Part shown: in pieces, positions 44,375 to 53,367 of the stretch
Position numbering within the stretch: the first letter of the stretch is position 1
How the letters are laid out: each line of letters opens with the position of its first letter
Assembly (NCBI RefSeq): GCF_016031655.1
Contig: NZ_JACCHQ010000004.1
Location: forward strand, 1 to 64,000
DNA from: Bradyrhizobium glycinis
GTDB lineage: Bacteria > Pseudomonadota > Alphaproteobacteria > Rhizobiales > Xanthobacteraceae
Direction of reading: 5' to 3'
DNA length: 64,000 bases
Position numbers and translations under genes: made by a program
The notes under the pieces: model-generated
Databases searched by the model: none
What the model saw: the letters and a program-made list of their open reading frames with translations, nothing else
What the model was told of the DNA's origin: nothing

Positions 44375-45394
44375 ATGAGCGTCGTTTCCGCGATCATCGG
44401 GACTGCCGAGCGCGTGCCGCTGCCCGACGTTGTGATCCGCGCCGCGATCCAGCGCCTGTGCTCCCGCATGGCGACGCGCCTGTCCGTGCTGGGCCCCGGC
44501 GACGATGCCGCCTTTGCCGGGCGGATGATGCTGCGGCCGATCGCCGAGGGCGCGGCAGCCTGGCGTGACGAGGTGCCCGCCGCCTTCTTCGCCGACTTGC
44601 TCGGCCCCAAACGTAAATTCTCCGCCTGCTTCTACAAGACCGACGCAACCACCTTGCGGGAGGCGGAGGAGGAGGCGCTGCGCCAGACTGTCGAGCATGC
44701 CGGCCTGGCCGACGGTCAGGCCATTCTGGAGCTCGGCTGCGGCTGGGGCTCGCTGTCGCTGTGGATGGCGCGGCAGTTTCCGCACGCGACGGTGACGGCG
44801 GTCGCGGCCTCGCAGGCGCAGCGCTCCTACGTCGAGGAGGAGGCGCGGCTGCGCGGGCTGGTGAATCTGCGCGTGGTCACGGCCGACATGAACGTGTTCG
44901 CGCCCGAGGGCCATTTCGACCGGATCGTCTCGGTCGAGATGTTCGAGCAGATGAGCAACTGGCGCAAGCTGATGACGCGCGCGCGGTCATGGCTCGCGCC
45001 GGAGGGGCGGTTCTTCATGCACCTCGTCACCCACCGGTCCGGCTCGCATCTGCCTGACCCGGCCGATCGCGACGATTGGATCGCCCAATACGTCTACACG
45101 GGCGGGCTGATGCCGAGCCATCATCTCGTCAGGCAGTTCGACGATATCTTTGCCATCGAGAAGGAATGGTGCTGGAGCGGCACGCACTACCAGCGCACCG
45201 CCAACGACTGGCTCGTTAATTTCGATGCGCGTCGCGAGGGCATTGAAGCCTCCCTGCGCAGGGTCCACGGCGAGGAGACCGCTCTCTGGATGCGTCGCTG
45301 GCGCTGGTTCCTGCTCGCGACCTCGGGCCTGTTCGGTCACGCCGGCGGAACCGAATGGGGCGTCAGCCATTACCGGATGATGGCCGCCGAGTAA
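44375..45394 (+). CDS. Cyclopropane-fatty-acid-synthase-type SAM methyltransferase
   Basis: A 339-residue enzyme. The SAM motif is ILELGCGWGSLSLWMARQFP; SVEMFEQMSNWRKLM and FMHLVTHRSGSHLPDPADRDDW follow, as in CFA/coclaurine N-methyltransferase-like proteins. An N-terminal 80-residue domain is family-typical. It may modify membrane lipids or small amines. Divergent from the stator operon. Confidence 0.86.
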   Translation: MSVVSAIIGTAERVPLPDVVIRAAIQRLCSRMATRLSVLGPGDDAAFAGRMMLRPIAEGAAAWRDEVPAAFFADLLGPKRKFSACFYKTDATTLREAEEEALRQTVEHAGLADGQAILELGCGWGSLSLWMARQFPHATVTAVAASQAQRSYVEEEARLRGLVNLRVVTADMNVFAPEGHFDRIVSVEMFEQMSNWRKLMTRARSWLAPEGRFFMHLVTHRSGSHLPDPADRDDWIAQYVYTGGLMPSHHLVRQFDDIFAIEKEWCWSGTHYQRTANDWLVNFDARREGIEASLRRVHGEETALWMRRWRWFLLATSGLFGHAGGTEWGVSHYRMMAAE

Positions 45395-45513
45395 TTGCGA
45401 TGTTCCGTCGCAGCACGTGCCGGTGGAACCCGACTCACAATCAAGTGACCCCGTAAAACCGTTCTGATCTCAACAGCATAAGCTGTGTGACAATGAGCCG
45501 CCCGCGCCATGCG

Positions 45514-45541
45514 TTGCATCGCAGCAGATGCATTCTATTTT
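45514..45541 (+). promoter_or_regulatory. Possible promoter/operator of the RND efflux genes
   Basis: TTGCAT (45514-45519) and TATTTT (45536-45541) are 16 bases apart. TGCAT-N8-ATGCA is an inverted repeat within the spacer, a possible repressor site. No regulator gene is adjacent. Confidence 0.35.
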
Positions 45542-45625
45542 GGCGGCATCAGCCGCGTGCAAAAGGCCCAGAACGGGCTTCGCGCGAGCATGATCAGTTT
45601 CAACAACGTCGGGGCATCCCATTCC

Positions 45626-46819
45626 ATGTCTGGACTTCGTGCGCGATCGGCATGCGTTGCAATGATGCTCGCGGCCCTTGCGCCGCTGTTGGGTGCTTGC
45701 GAAGAATCCAGCTCCGCGGTGTCCGCCGCCCAGCCGCCTGCCCCTGACGTCAGCATCGTTATCGTCAAGCCGCAGCCGCGCGCCGTGGTGCGCGAGCTGC
45801 CGGGCCGCATCGCGCCGACCCGGGTCTCCGACGTGCGGCCGCGCGTGTCCGGCATCGTGGTCGAGCGCCTGTTCCGCCAGGGCAGCGAGGTCAGGGCCGG
45901 CGATCCGCTCTACCGCATCGATCCGCGCCCGTTCGAGGTCGAGGTCATGGCCAACGAGGCCGCGCTGGCCAAGGCCGAAGCGGCTGCGATGCAGGCGCAG
46001 CAGCAGGCACGCCGCATTGCCGCGCTCACCAAGGATCGCGCCGCGCCGGAAGCCGAGAACGAGAAGGCCATCGCCGCCGAACGCCAGGCCCATGCCGAGG
46101 TCGAGGGCCGCAAGGCCGAGCTCGCGCGGGCCAAGCTCAATCTCGATTATGCCACCGTGCGCGCGCCGATCGACGGCGTGGTCGGCGCGGCCCTCGTCAG
46201 TGAGGGCGCGCTCGCCGTGCAGAACGAGACCAATCTCGCCACCATCCAGCAGCTCGATCCGATCTATGCCGACTTCACCCAGTCGGTGACCGAGCTCAAC
46301 CAGCTCCGCCGCGCCTTCGAGACCGGCGACCTCGAGCGCATCGCCGCCGATGCCGCCAAGGTGCGCCTCGTGCTCGACGACAACACCATCTATTCGCTGG
46401 ACGGCAAGCTGCTGTTCTCCGACGCCAAGGTCGACGCCCACACTGGGCAGGTGACGTTGCGCGGCGAGTTCCCCAATCCCAAGCGCGAGCTGCTTCCGGG
46501 CATGTATGTCCGGGTCCGCATCGACCAGGGTCTTGATTCCGACGCGATCGCGGTGCCGCAGCAGGCGATCCAGCGCAATGGCGGCGGCGGCAGCGAGGTG
46601 TTCGTCGTCAAGGACGACAATCACATCGCGGTGCAGCCGGTGCGCACCGGGTCGGTGCAGGACGGCCTCTGGTTCGTTACCGAGGGTTTGAAGGCCGGCG
46701 ACAAGGTCGTGGTGGAAGGCTTCCAGAAGTTCGCGGCCGGCGACAAGGTCAAGCCGCAATCCTGGTCGGAGGCGGAGGCGACCGCGGACAACCGGCACGC
46801 TCTTAAGCTCACGCGGTAA
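45626..46819 (+). CDS. RND efflux pump membrane-fusion (periplasmic adaptor) lipoprotein
   Basis: About 397 residues. Lipoprotein signal with LLGAC (Cys about 26); biotinyl-lipoyl-like VRPRVSGIVVERLFRQG, a hairpin, and LDYATVRAPIDGVVG, as in AcrA/MexA. It bridges the inner-membrane pump to the outer-membrane channel. ATG 45626 fits the signal sequence. Next to the pump gene with a 6-base gap. No TolC-type gene is in the window. Confidence 0.92.
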   Translation: MSGLRARSACVAMMLAALAPLLGACEESSSAVSAAQPPAPDVSIVIVKPQPRAVVRELPGRIAPTRVSDVRPRVSGIVVERLFRQGSEVRAGDPLYRIDPRPFEVEVMANEAALAKAEAAAMQAQQQARRIAALTKDRAAPEAENEKAIAAERQAHAEVEGRKAELARAKLNLDYATVRAPIDGVVGAALVSEGALAVQNETNLATIQQLDPIYADFTQSVTELNQLRRAFETGDLERIAADAAKVRLVLDDNTIYSLDGKLLFSDAKVDAHTGQVTLRGEFPNPKRELLPGMYVRVRIDQGLDSDAIAVPQQAIQRNGGGGSEVFVVKDDNHIAVQPVRTGSVQDGLWFVTEGLKAGDKVVVEGFQKFAAGDKVKPQSWSEAEATADNRHALKLTR

Positions 46820-46825
46820 CGCGAT

Positions 46826-49800
46826 ATGCCGAGTTTCTTCATCGACAGGCCGATCTTCGCCTGGGTCGTTGCGCTGTTCATCTGCTTGATCGGTGCGATC
46901 GCGGTGCCGCTGCTGCCGATCGCGCAATATCCGATCATCGCGCCGCCCTCGATCTCGGTCTCGACCAGCTATCCCGGCGCGTCGCCGGAAAACCTCTACA
47001 ACAGCGTCACGCGACTGATCGAGGAGGAGCTCAACGGCGCCGCCAACATCCTCAATTTCGAATCGACCAGCGACTCGCTCGGTCAGGTCGAGATCATCGC
47101 CAACTTCCAGCCGGGTACCGATACCAGTGCAGCCTCGGTCGAGGTCCAGAACCGCATCAAGCGCGTCGAGGCGCGCTTGCCGCGCGCGGTGATGCAGCAG
47201 GGCATCCTGATCGAGGAAGCCTCGAGCGCAGTGCTTCAGATCATCACGCTGAACTCGACCGACGGCAGCCTGGATGAAGTCGGTCTCGGCGACTTCATGA
47301 TCCGCAACGTGCTCGGCGAGATCCGGCGCATTCCCGGCGTCGGCCGCGCCACGCTGTACTCAACCGAGCGCTCGCTTCGTGTCTGGGTCGATCCGGCCAA
47401 GCTGGTCGGCTATGGCCTGACCGCCGACGACGTCAACAAGGCCATCAGCGCGCAGAACGCGCAGGTCGCTTCCGGCAGCATCGGCGCCGAGCCGTCGACC
47501 TCGAGCCAGCGCACCTCGGCGCTGGTGCTGGTCAAGGGTCAGCTCTCGTCGCCGGACGAGTTCGGCGCCATCATCCTGCGCGCCAATGCCGACGGCTCGA
47601 CCGTGCGCCTGCGCGACGTCGCGCGCATCGAGGTCGGCGGTCTCAGCTATCAGTTCAACACGCGCCTCGACGGCAAGCCGACGGCGGGCCTGTCGGTGCT
47701 GATGTCGCCGACCGGCAATGCGCTGGCGACCGCGAGCGCGGTCGAGGCCAAGATGAAGGAGCTGTCGCGCTTCTTCCCAGCCAACATCACCTACGAGATC
47801 CCCTACAACATCACGCCCGTGGTCGAGGCCTCGATCAAGAAGGTGCTGTCGACGCTGGTCGAAGCCGTGGTGCTGGTGTTCGTGGTGATGTTCTTGTTCC
47901 TGCAGAACATCCGCTACACCATCATTCCGACCATCGTGGTGCCGGTGGCGCTGCTGGGCGCCTGCTCCACGCTGCTGCTCGCCGGCTATTCCATCAACAT
48001 GCTCTCGATGTTCGGCATGGTGCTCGCGGTCGGCATCCTCGTCGACGACGCCATCGTCGTGGTCGAGAACGTCGAGCGCATCATGGCCGAGGAAGGCCTG
48101 CCGCCGAAGGAAGCGACGCGGAAAGCCATGTCGCAGATCACCGGCGCCATCATCGGCATCACGCTGGTGCTGATGGCGGTGTTCGTGCCTATGGCGTTCT
48201 TCCCGGGCTCGGTCGGCATCATCTACCGCCAGTTCTCCGTCACCATGGTCGCCGCGATCGGCTTCTCCGCCTTCCTGGCGCTGTCGTTGACGCCGGCGCT
48301 GTGCGCGACCTTGCTCAAGCCTGTTGCCAAGGGGCATGGCCATTCGACCAATTTCGTGTTCAGCCGGTTCAATCGTTTCCTTGAGGCCTGCCGGTTTCAC
48401 TATGCGCGCACCGTCGGCTTTTCGCTGAATCGCACCAGCCGCCTGATGCTGGTCTATGCCGCGCTGCTGGTCGGGCTGTCCTGGGCCTTCGTCAACCTGC
48501 CCGGCGGCTTCCTGCCCGTCGACGACCAGGGCTTCATCACCACCGACGTGCAGACGCCGTCCGACTCATCCTATGCCCGCACCGAAGCCGTGATCGAGAA
48601 GGTCGAGAAATACCTCGCCGCTCGGCCGGGCGTCGACAACGTCACCTTCCTCACCGGCTTCAGCTTCTCCGGCCAGGGCATGAACACCGCGCAGGCCTTC
48701 ATCACGCTGAAGGACTGGTCGGAGCGCGGGCCGAAGGACTCCGCTGCGGCGATCGTCAACGACATCAACCGCGACCTGGGCACCTCGATCCGCGACGCGA
48801 AAATCTCGGCGCTGCAGCCGCCGCCGATCGACAATCTCGGCAACTCTTCCGGCTTCTCGTTCCGCCTCCAGGATCGCGGCCAGAAGGGTTATCAGCAATT
48901 GATGCGCGCCGCCGACCAGCTGATCGCGGAGGCCAATGCCAGCCCGGTGCTGCAGAAGGTCTATATCGAAGGCCTGCCCGAGGCGGGCGTGGTCAATCTC
49001 ATGATCGACCGCGAGAAGGCCGGTGCGTTTGGCGTCACCTTCGAGGACATCAACAACACCATCTCGACCAATCTCGGCTCGAACTACATCAACGACTTCC
49101 CGAACCGCGGCCGCATGCAGCGCGTCGTGGTGCAGGCTGATGCCCGCGACCGCATGCGGACCGAGGACATCCTCAACTACAACGTCAAGAACAGCCGCGG
49201 CCAGCTGGTGCCGTTCTCGTCCTTCGCCACGGTCGAATGGGCGCGCGGCCCGACCCAGATCGCGGGCTTCAACTACTATCCGGCGGTGCGCATCTCCGGC
49301 GAGGCCAGGCCCGGCTTCACCTCGGGCGATGCGATCGCCGAGATGGAGCGGCTCGCCGACCGGTTGCCGCGCGGCTTCGGCTATGAATGGACCGGACAGT
49401 CGCTGCAGGAAAAGCTGTCGGGTTCGCAGGCGCCGTTCCTGCTCGCGCTGTCGGTGTTCGTGGTGTTCCTGTGCCTCGCCGCGCTCTACGAGAGCTGGAC
49501 CATTCCGCTCGCGGTGCTGCTCACCGTGCCGCTCGGCATCGTCGGCGCGGTCGCGGCTGCGACGCTGCGGAGCCTGCCCAACGACGTCTATTTCACCGTC
49601 GGCCTGATCACCATCATCGGCCTTGCCGCCAAGGACGCGATCCTGATCATCGAGTTCGCGAAAGACTTGCGGAAAGAAGGCAAGCCGCTGGTCGAAGCCA
49701 CCATCGAAGCCTGCCGGCTGCGCTTCCGTCCCATTTTGATGACCGGTCTTGCCTTCATCTGCGGCGTGCTGCCGATGGCCATCGCCCACGGCGCCGGCGG

Positions 49801-49987
49801 CGCCAGCCAGCAGGCGCTCGGCAGCGTGGTGATGGGCGGCATGATCGCGGTGGTGATCCTGGCGCTGCTGATGGTGCCCGTGTTCTTCGTCTCGGTGCAG
49901 CGCGTGCTGGCGGGGGACCGGGAGCCGAAGGCGGCGAGAAAGGGCGAGGCCTACGGCCCGCCGGCGCGGGCGCACACCGGCCACTGA
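46826..49987 (+). CDS. RND multidrug efflux pump (HAE1/AcrB family)
   Basis: A 1053-residue inner-membrane pump with the usual N-terminal MPSFFIDRPIFAWVVAL, two pore-domain halves and twelve helices. The proton-relay Asp pair is in VGILVDDAIVVVENVE, and the Lys helix reads GLAAKDAILIIEFAKDL. It expels drugs or toxic compounds using proton motive force. Single operon with the adaptor; substrates unknown. Confidence 0.96.
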   Translation: MPSFFIDRPIFAWVVALFICLIGAIAVPLLPIAQYPIIAPPSISVSTSYPGASPENLYNSVTRLIEEELNGAANILNFESTSDSLGQVEIIANFQPGTDTSAASVEVQNRIKRVEARLPRAVMQQGILIEEASSAVLQIITLNSTDGSLDEVGLGDFMIRNVLGEIRRIPGVGRATLYSTERSLRVWVDPAKLVGYGLTADDVNKAISAQNAQVASGSIGAEPSTSSQRTSALVLVKGQLSSPDEFGAIILRANADGSTVRLRDVARIEVGGLSYQFNTRLDGKPTAGLSVLMSPTGNALATASAVEAKMKELSRFFPANITYEIPYNITPVVEASIKKVLSTLVEAVVLVFVVMFLFLQNIRYTIIPTIVVPVALLGACSTLLLAGYSINMLSMFGMVLAVGILVDDAIVVVENVERIMAEEGLPPKEATRKAMSQITGAIIGITLVLMAVFVPMAFFPGSVGIIYRQFSVTMVAAIGFSAFLALSLTPALCATLLKPVAKGHGHSTNFVFSRFNRFLEACRFHYARTVGFSLNRTSRLMLVYAALLVGLSWAFVNLPGGFLPVDDQGFITTDVQTPSDSSYARTEAVIEKVEKYLAARPGVDNVTFLTGFSFSGQGMNTAQAFITLKDWSERGPKDSAAAIVNDINRDLGTSIRDAKISALQPPPIDNLGNSSGFSFRLQDRGQKGYQQLMRAADQLIAEANASPVLQKVYIEGLPEAGVVNLMIDREKAGAFGVTFEDINNTISTNLGSNYINDFPNRGRMQRVVVQADARDRMRTEDILNYNVKNSRGQLVPFSSFATVEWARGPTQIAGFNYYPAVRISGEARPGFTSGDAIAEMERLADRLPRGFGYEWTGQSLQEKLSGSQAPFLLALSVFVVFLCLAALYESWTIPLAVLLTVPLGIVGAVAAATLRSLPNDVYFTVGLITIIGLAAKDAILIIEFAKDLRKEGKPLVEATIEACRLRFRPILMTGLAFICGVLPMAIAHGAGGASQQALGSVVMGGMIAVVILALLMVPVFFVSVQRVLAGDREPKAARKGEAYGPPARAHTGH

Positions 49988-49997
49988 CTTACCCTTC

Positions 49998-50060
49998 CGT
50001 CATTCCGGGCGCACGCAACGCGAACCGAGAATGAGAGCGGAGCTTGCCTTCTCGGGTTCG
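49998..50060. repeat. Left part of a CATTCCGG-family repeat, apparently interrupted
   Basis: CGTCATTCCGGG, GCACGCAACGCGAACC, GAGAATGAGAG and CTTCTCGGGTTC line up one after another with the intact element at 17371. The rest of that element is missing here and what looks like its right end is found at 51354. Confidence 0.55.
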
Positions 50061-50093
50061 TCGATCCAGACTACATCTCTGGATTGAAAGAAC

Positions 50094-50121
50094 GTGCATT
50101 CGCACTGCAGCGCGAATGCAC
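50094..50121 (+). promoter_or_regulatory. Perfect palindrome upstream of the AAA ATPase gene
   Basis: GTGCATTCGC, eight bases, GCGAATGCAC: 10-bp arms with no mismatch, ending 22 bases before the ATG. It may be an operator for autoregulation or a leader hairpin. There is no U-tract, so a terminator is less likely. Confidence 0.5.
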
Positions 50122-50143
50122 ACCTGCCGATTGAGAGCACCTG

Positions 50144-51271
50144 ATGCGTCCGACCGATATTGCGATCTCGAACTATCGCTCGATCCGGCGGCTCTCCCTA
50201 CCAATCCACCCCCTGTCCGTCTTCGTGGGCGAAAATGGTGTCGGCAAGTCCAATCTCTACAAGTCCCTGTCGCTGTTGCGCGACGCGGCGACCGGGCGGA
50301 TCACGCGCACGATCGCCGAGGAGGGCGGACTGAATTCGGTCTGCTGGTCAGGCATCCGCAAACGGGGCGAGGATGGACGACTGCGATTATCGGCCAGATT
50401 CGATCGCCTGAAATACTCTATTGAGATCGGATTTCCGAGCCCGGTTGCGCCAGCGTTTGCCGGCGAGCCGATGATCAAGGAAGAGAGTATCGAGGCGACG
50501 CAGGGCAAACGAACGGTTCGGCTGATGGAGCGGAAGAATTCGCTCGTCAGCGTCCGCAGCGACAGCGGCGCATGGAGCAGCCACAAGGATGCTGTGCTGC
50601 CGTCCGAGCCGGCGCTTGCGGGCTTCTTCAACGGCAAGGAATGTCCTGAAATCGATTTGATCAGAAGCGCAATGCTGGGCTGGCGCTTCTATCACGACTT
50701 TCGCACCGATCCGGCGTCACCGATACGAAAGCCGTGCCTGGCGATCACGACGCCCTCGCTCAGTGCCGATGGTAGCGACCTGGCCGCGGCCCTGGCGACA
50801 CTCTATACTATCAGGGAAGACGCAACCGACTTGCAGGACGCGATCCAGGATGCCTTTCCGGGCGCTGAGCTCCGCGCGTGGGAAAGAAACGGCTCGTGTG
50901 AATTCGATCTGCAACTCGAGGATATGCCGCGTCCGTTTGGGGCTCATGAATTGTCCGACGGGACGCTGAAATACATTTGCCTGCTCGCCGTGTTCATGGG
51001 ATATCGGCTGCCGCCGTTCATCGCGCTGAACGAACCCGAGACCAGCCTGCATCCGTCGCTGCTGGCGCCGTTGGCCCGGCTGATCGTCAAAGCATCGGGC
51101 CGCGCCGACATCTGGATCGTCACCCACTCGGAGCAGTTGATGGAGGCCTTGCGAAGCGAGAGCTCGGTCCCGCTTCGCCGGGTGATCAAGTCAAAAGGCG
51201 CCACCATGATCGAGGGCCTGACCCTCGGCGGGGAATATCGGGACGAGGAGTCCGACGATGACGAGTCTTAG
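50144..51271 (+). CDS. Stand-alone AAA ATPase (RecF/OLD/ABC-like, COG4637 type)
   Basis: A 375-residue protein. Walker A GENGVGKSN (29-37); LSDGTLKYICLLAVF is the ABC signature-like block; Walker B FIALNEPETSLHPSLL; and IVTHSEQLMEAL closes the site. No TOPRIM or nuclease domain is visible and the C-terminus is acidic (EESDDDES). The family is known as predicted ATPase and appears in defence or repair islands, but also alone. The base composition reads less biased than its neighbours. Signs of insertion: repeat parts on both sides. Start ATG has GAGAG before it. Confidence 0.85.
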   Translation: MRPTDIAISNYRSIRRLSLPIHPLSVFVGENGVGKSNLYKSLSLLRDAATGRITRTIAEEGGLNSVCWSGIRKRGEDGRLRLSARFDRLKYSIEIGFPSPVAPAFAGEPMIKEESIEATQGKRTVRLMERKNSLVSVRSDSGAWSSHKDAVLPSEPALAGFFNGKECPEIDLIRSAMLGWRFYHDFRTDPASPIRKPCLAITTPSLSADGSDLAAALATLYTIREDATDLQDAIQDAFPGAELRAWERNGSCEFDLQLEDMPRPFGAHELSDGTLKYICLLAVFMGYRLPPFIALNEPETSLHPSLLAPLARLIVKASGRADIWIVTHSEQLMEALRSESSVPLRRVIKSKGATMIEGLTLGGEYRDEESDDDES

Positions 51272-51353
51272 CCGCGACAGATGAGCCACAGCGCTGGCGC
51301 GGGAAGCTGAAGCGCACGGCCGGCCAGCGCGGGCGCACACCGATCAATGGATC

Positions 51354-51385
51354 GCGCCGAGAGGTGCGCCCGAGAATGAGAGGGG
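51354..51385. repeat. Right part of the interrupted CATTCCGG-family repeat
   Basis: GGTGCGCCCGAGAATGAGAGG resembles the right end of the element at 55203 (GGGGCGCCCCGGAATGACGG). It shares CCGAGAATGAGAG exactly with the left part at 50025-50037. Confidence 0.5.
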
Positions 51386-51408
51386 AATGTGGAGCGCGAG
51401 CTTCCGCC

Positions 51409-52200
51409 CTACGCCGCCTTCCGCAAAATCTTCACCAGCTCCCCGTGCACGTACTCGTTGCCGCACACGACATGGCCCGTCGTCAGCGCATCGCCCGGCG
51501 TGTCGATGTCGCTCACCGTGCCGCCGGCTTCCTTGACCATGATCTGCCCGGCCGCGATGTCCCAAGGCGACAGATTGCGCTCCCAATAGCCGTCGAGGCG
51601 GCCGGCGGCGACGAAGGCGAGATCGAGGGCGGCGGCGCCGAAGCGGCGCAGGCCGGCGACGCGGTCCTGGATCGCGGTCATCTCGCGGCGGAATTCCTCG
51701 TGATCGCCGCGGCCGATATGGGGCAGGCCGCAGGCCACCACGCATTCGCTCAGCTGGCGGCGGCCGGCGACGCGCAGGCGCTGGTCGTTGAGGAAGGCGC
51801 CCTTGCCGCGCTCGGCGATGTAGAGCTCGTCATTGGCGGGGTTGTAGATCACGCCGGCGATCACCGTGCCTTCGCGCGCAAGCCCGATCGAGATCGCAAA
51901 TTGCGGGATACCGTGCAGGAAGTTGGTGGTGCCGTCCAGGGGATCGACGATCCAGGTGTGGCTCTTGTCGGTGCCCTCGCGCGTGCCCCCTTCCTCGCCG
52001 ATGAAGCCGTAGCCGGGCCGGGCCTTGGCGAGGTCCTGGTAGAGGATCTCCTCGGCGCGCTTGTCGGCGAGCGAGACGAAATTCGCCGGCCCCTTCAGCG
52101 AGACCTGGAGATGCTCGATCTCGCCGAGATCGCGCTTGAGGCTGCGGCCGGCGCGGCGCGCCGCCTTGACCATGACGTTGATAGTGGCGGAATACAGCAT
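51409..52200 (-). CDS. Inositol monophosphatase family protein (SuhB-like)
   Basis: A 263-residue phosphatase. Metal ligands: GEEGG, WIVDPLDGTTNFLHGIPQF and WERNLSPWDIAAG. It dephosphorylates inositol 1-phosphate or related compounds, and SuhB also acts in rRNA transcription in enterics. ATG 52200 (MLYSATINVMVKAAR) is at the start of homology. Upstream 85 bases to the Sel1 gene contain a short GGCCCC/GGGGC hairpin. Confidence 0.93.
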   Translation of the reverse strand: MLYSATINVMVKAARRAGRSLKRDLGEIEHLQVSLKGPANFVSLADKRAEEILYQDLAKARPGYGFIGEEGGTREGTDKSHTWIVDPLDGTTNFLHGIPQFAISIGLAREGTVIAGVIYNPANDELYIAERGKGAFLNDQRLRVAGRRQLSECVVACGLPHIGRGDHEEFRREMTAIQDRVAGLRRFGAAALDLAFVAAGRLDGYWERNLSPWDIAAGQIMVKEAGGTVSDIDTPGDALTTGHVVCGNEYVHGELVKILRKAA

Positions 52201-52285
52201 GTGCTTCTGGTCTTGATCGGGAAGAGAGGCGCGGAAACACGCCTGTTTGAGGGACTGGGTGCCCCGTGAGGGGCCTCGCGTCAAG

Positions 52286-53359
52286 TCATTTGGACCCGAG
52301 CCACTTCCTGGCGGCGGCCTCGGCCTTGGCGCGGTCATCAGCCGGCAGATCGGAGAACTGCTTGTCGAGCTCCGGGTCGCCTTTGCCTGATGTCTTGGCC
52401 ACCAGGTGCCATTTGAAGCCCTCGATCTTGTCCACGGGCGTGCCGACGCCGTTGATCAGCACCCATGCCAGCCGGTTCTGCGCGATCGCGCTGCCCTGGC
52501 GGGAGGCCTTGCGGAGCAGGGCGACGGCCGCCGGCTGGTTCTTCGGCGTGCCGGTGCCGTTGAACATCGCGATGGCATATTCGACCTCGGCATCGACATT
52601 GTCGGCGAGCGAGGCGGCCTGCAGCAGCCGCACCGCGCGTTCGGGGTCCTTCGGCACACCGGTGCCTTCCTTGTAGAAGGTCGCGAGCGCGTATTGCGCT
52701 TCGGGCAGGCCTGCATCGGCGGCCTGGCGCAACAGTTCCGCCGAACGCCGGACGTCCTGCGGCAGCGTCTGGCCGTCCAGGTAGAGCAGCGCGAGGTTGT
52801 AGGCCGCCTTGGGCTCGCCGAGCTTGGCGGCGGAGGCCATCAGCCTGACCGCCTCGCTTTTGTCGACCGGGCCGCCGCGGCCGGAGATGCGCAGCATGGC
52901 GAGCGCGAACATCGCCTCGCGATCGCCGGCATCGGCGGCGCGCTTGTACCATTCGGCCGCCTTGGCGTAATCGCGCCTTATGCCCATGGCGTTGGAATAG
53001 AGCTCGCCGAGCATGGTCATCGCCTTGGGATCGCCGGCCTGCGCGCGCACCGTGGCGAGCTCGAACGCCGTCTTGTATTGGCCGCGCTGATAGGCGCCGA
53101 ACACGAGGTCTACGTTGGGATCATCGGCCGGCGGCGCGGGGATCACGGTTGCCGGCTTGGGCGAGGGGGACGGCTTGGGCGATGCCGAGGGCTTCGGCGC
53201 CGGTGCTGCCTCCTTCTTCTTGGCAGGCGCGGGCGGCTTTGGCTTCTGCTTTTCTGCCGGTGCGCTCGGCGTCGTCGCCGGCGGGGTGATCTGCAGCTGC
53301 GCCGCCGCGGGCCCTGTCAGCAGCAGCGTGGCCAGCATGGTGATGCACGGGAGCTTCAT
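52286..53359 (-). CDS. Secreted Sel1-repeat (TPR-like) protein
   Basis: A 357-residue protein with a signal peptide (AAAQLQ), a Pro/Lys/Ser-rich stretch (about 30-75) and six or so Sel1 repeats from about 100 to 330 (AKAAEWYKRAADAGDREAMFALA; GVPKDPERAVRLLQAA). Sel1 repeats mediate protein-protein contacts, often in envelope stress signalling or exopolysaccharide control. ATG 53359 follows the ThiE-like stop closely (8 bases). No partner can be named. Confidence 0.87.
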   Translation of the reverse strand: MKLPCITMLATLLLTGPAAAQLQITPPATTPSAPAEKQKPKPPAPAKKKEAAPAPKPSASPKPSPSPKPATVIPAPPADDPNVDLVFGAYQRGQYKTAFELATVRAQAGDPKAMTMLGELYSNAMGIRRDYAKAAEWYKRAADAGDREAMFALAMLRISGRGGPVDKSEAVRLMASAAKLGEPKAAYNLALLYLDGQTLPQDVRRSAELLRQAADAGLPEAQYALATFYKEGTGVPKDPERAVRLLQAASLADNVDAEVEYAIAMFNGTGTPKNQPAAVALLRKASRQGSAIAQNRLAWVLINGVGTPVDKIEGFKWHLVAKTSGKGDPELDKQFSDLPADDRAKAEAAARKWLGSK

Positions 53360-53367
53360 GTCGGGCG

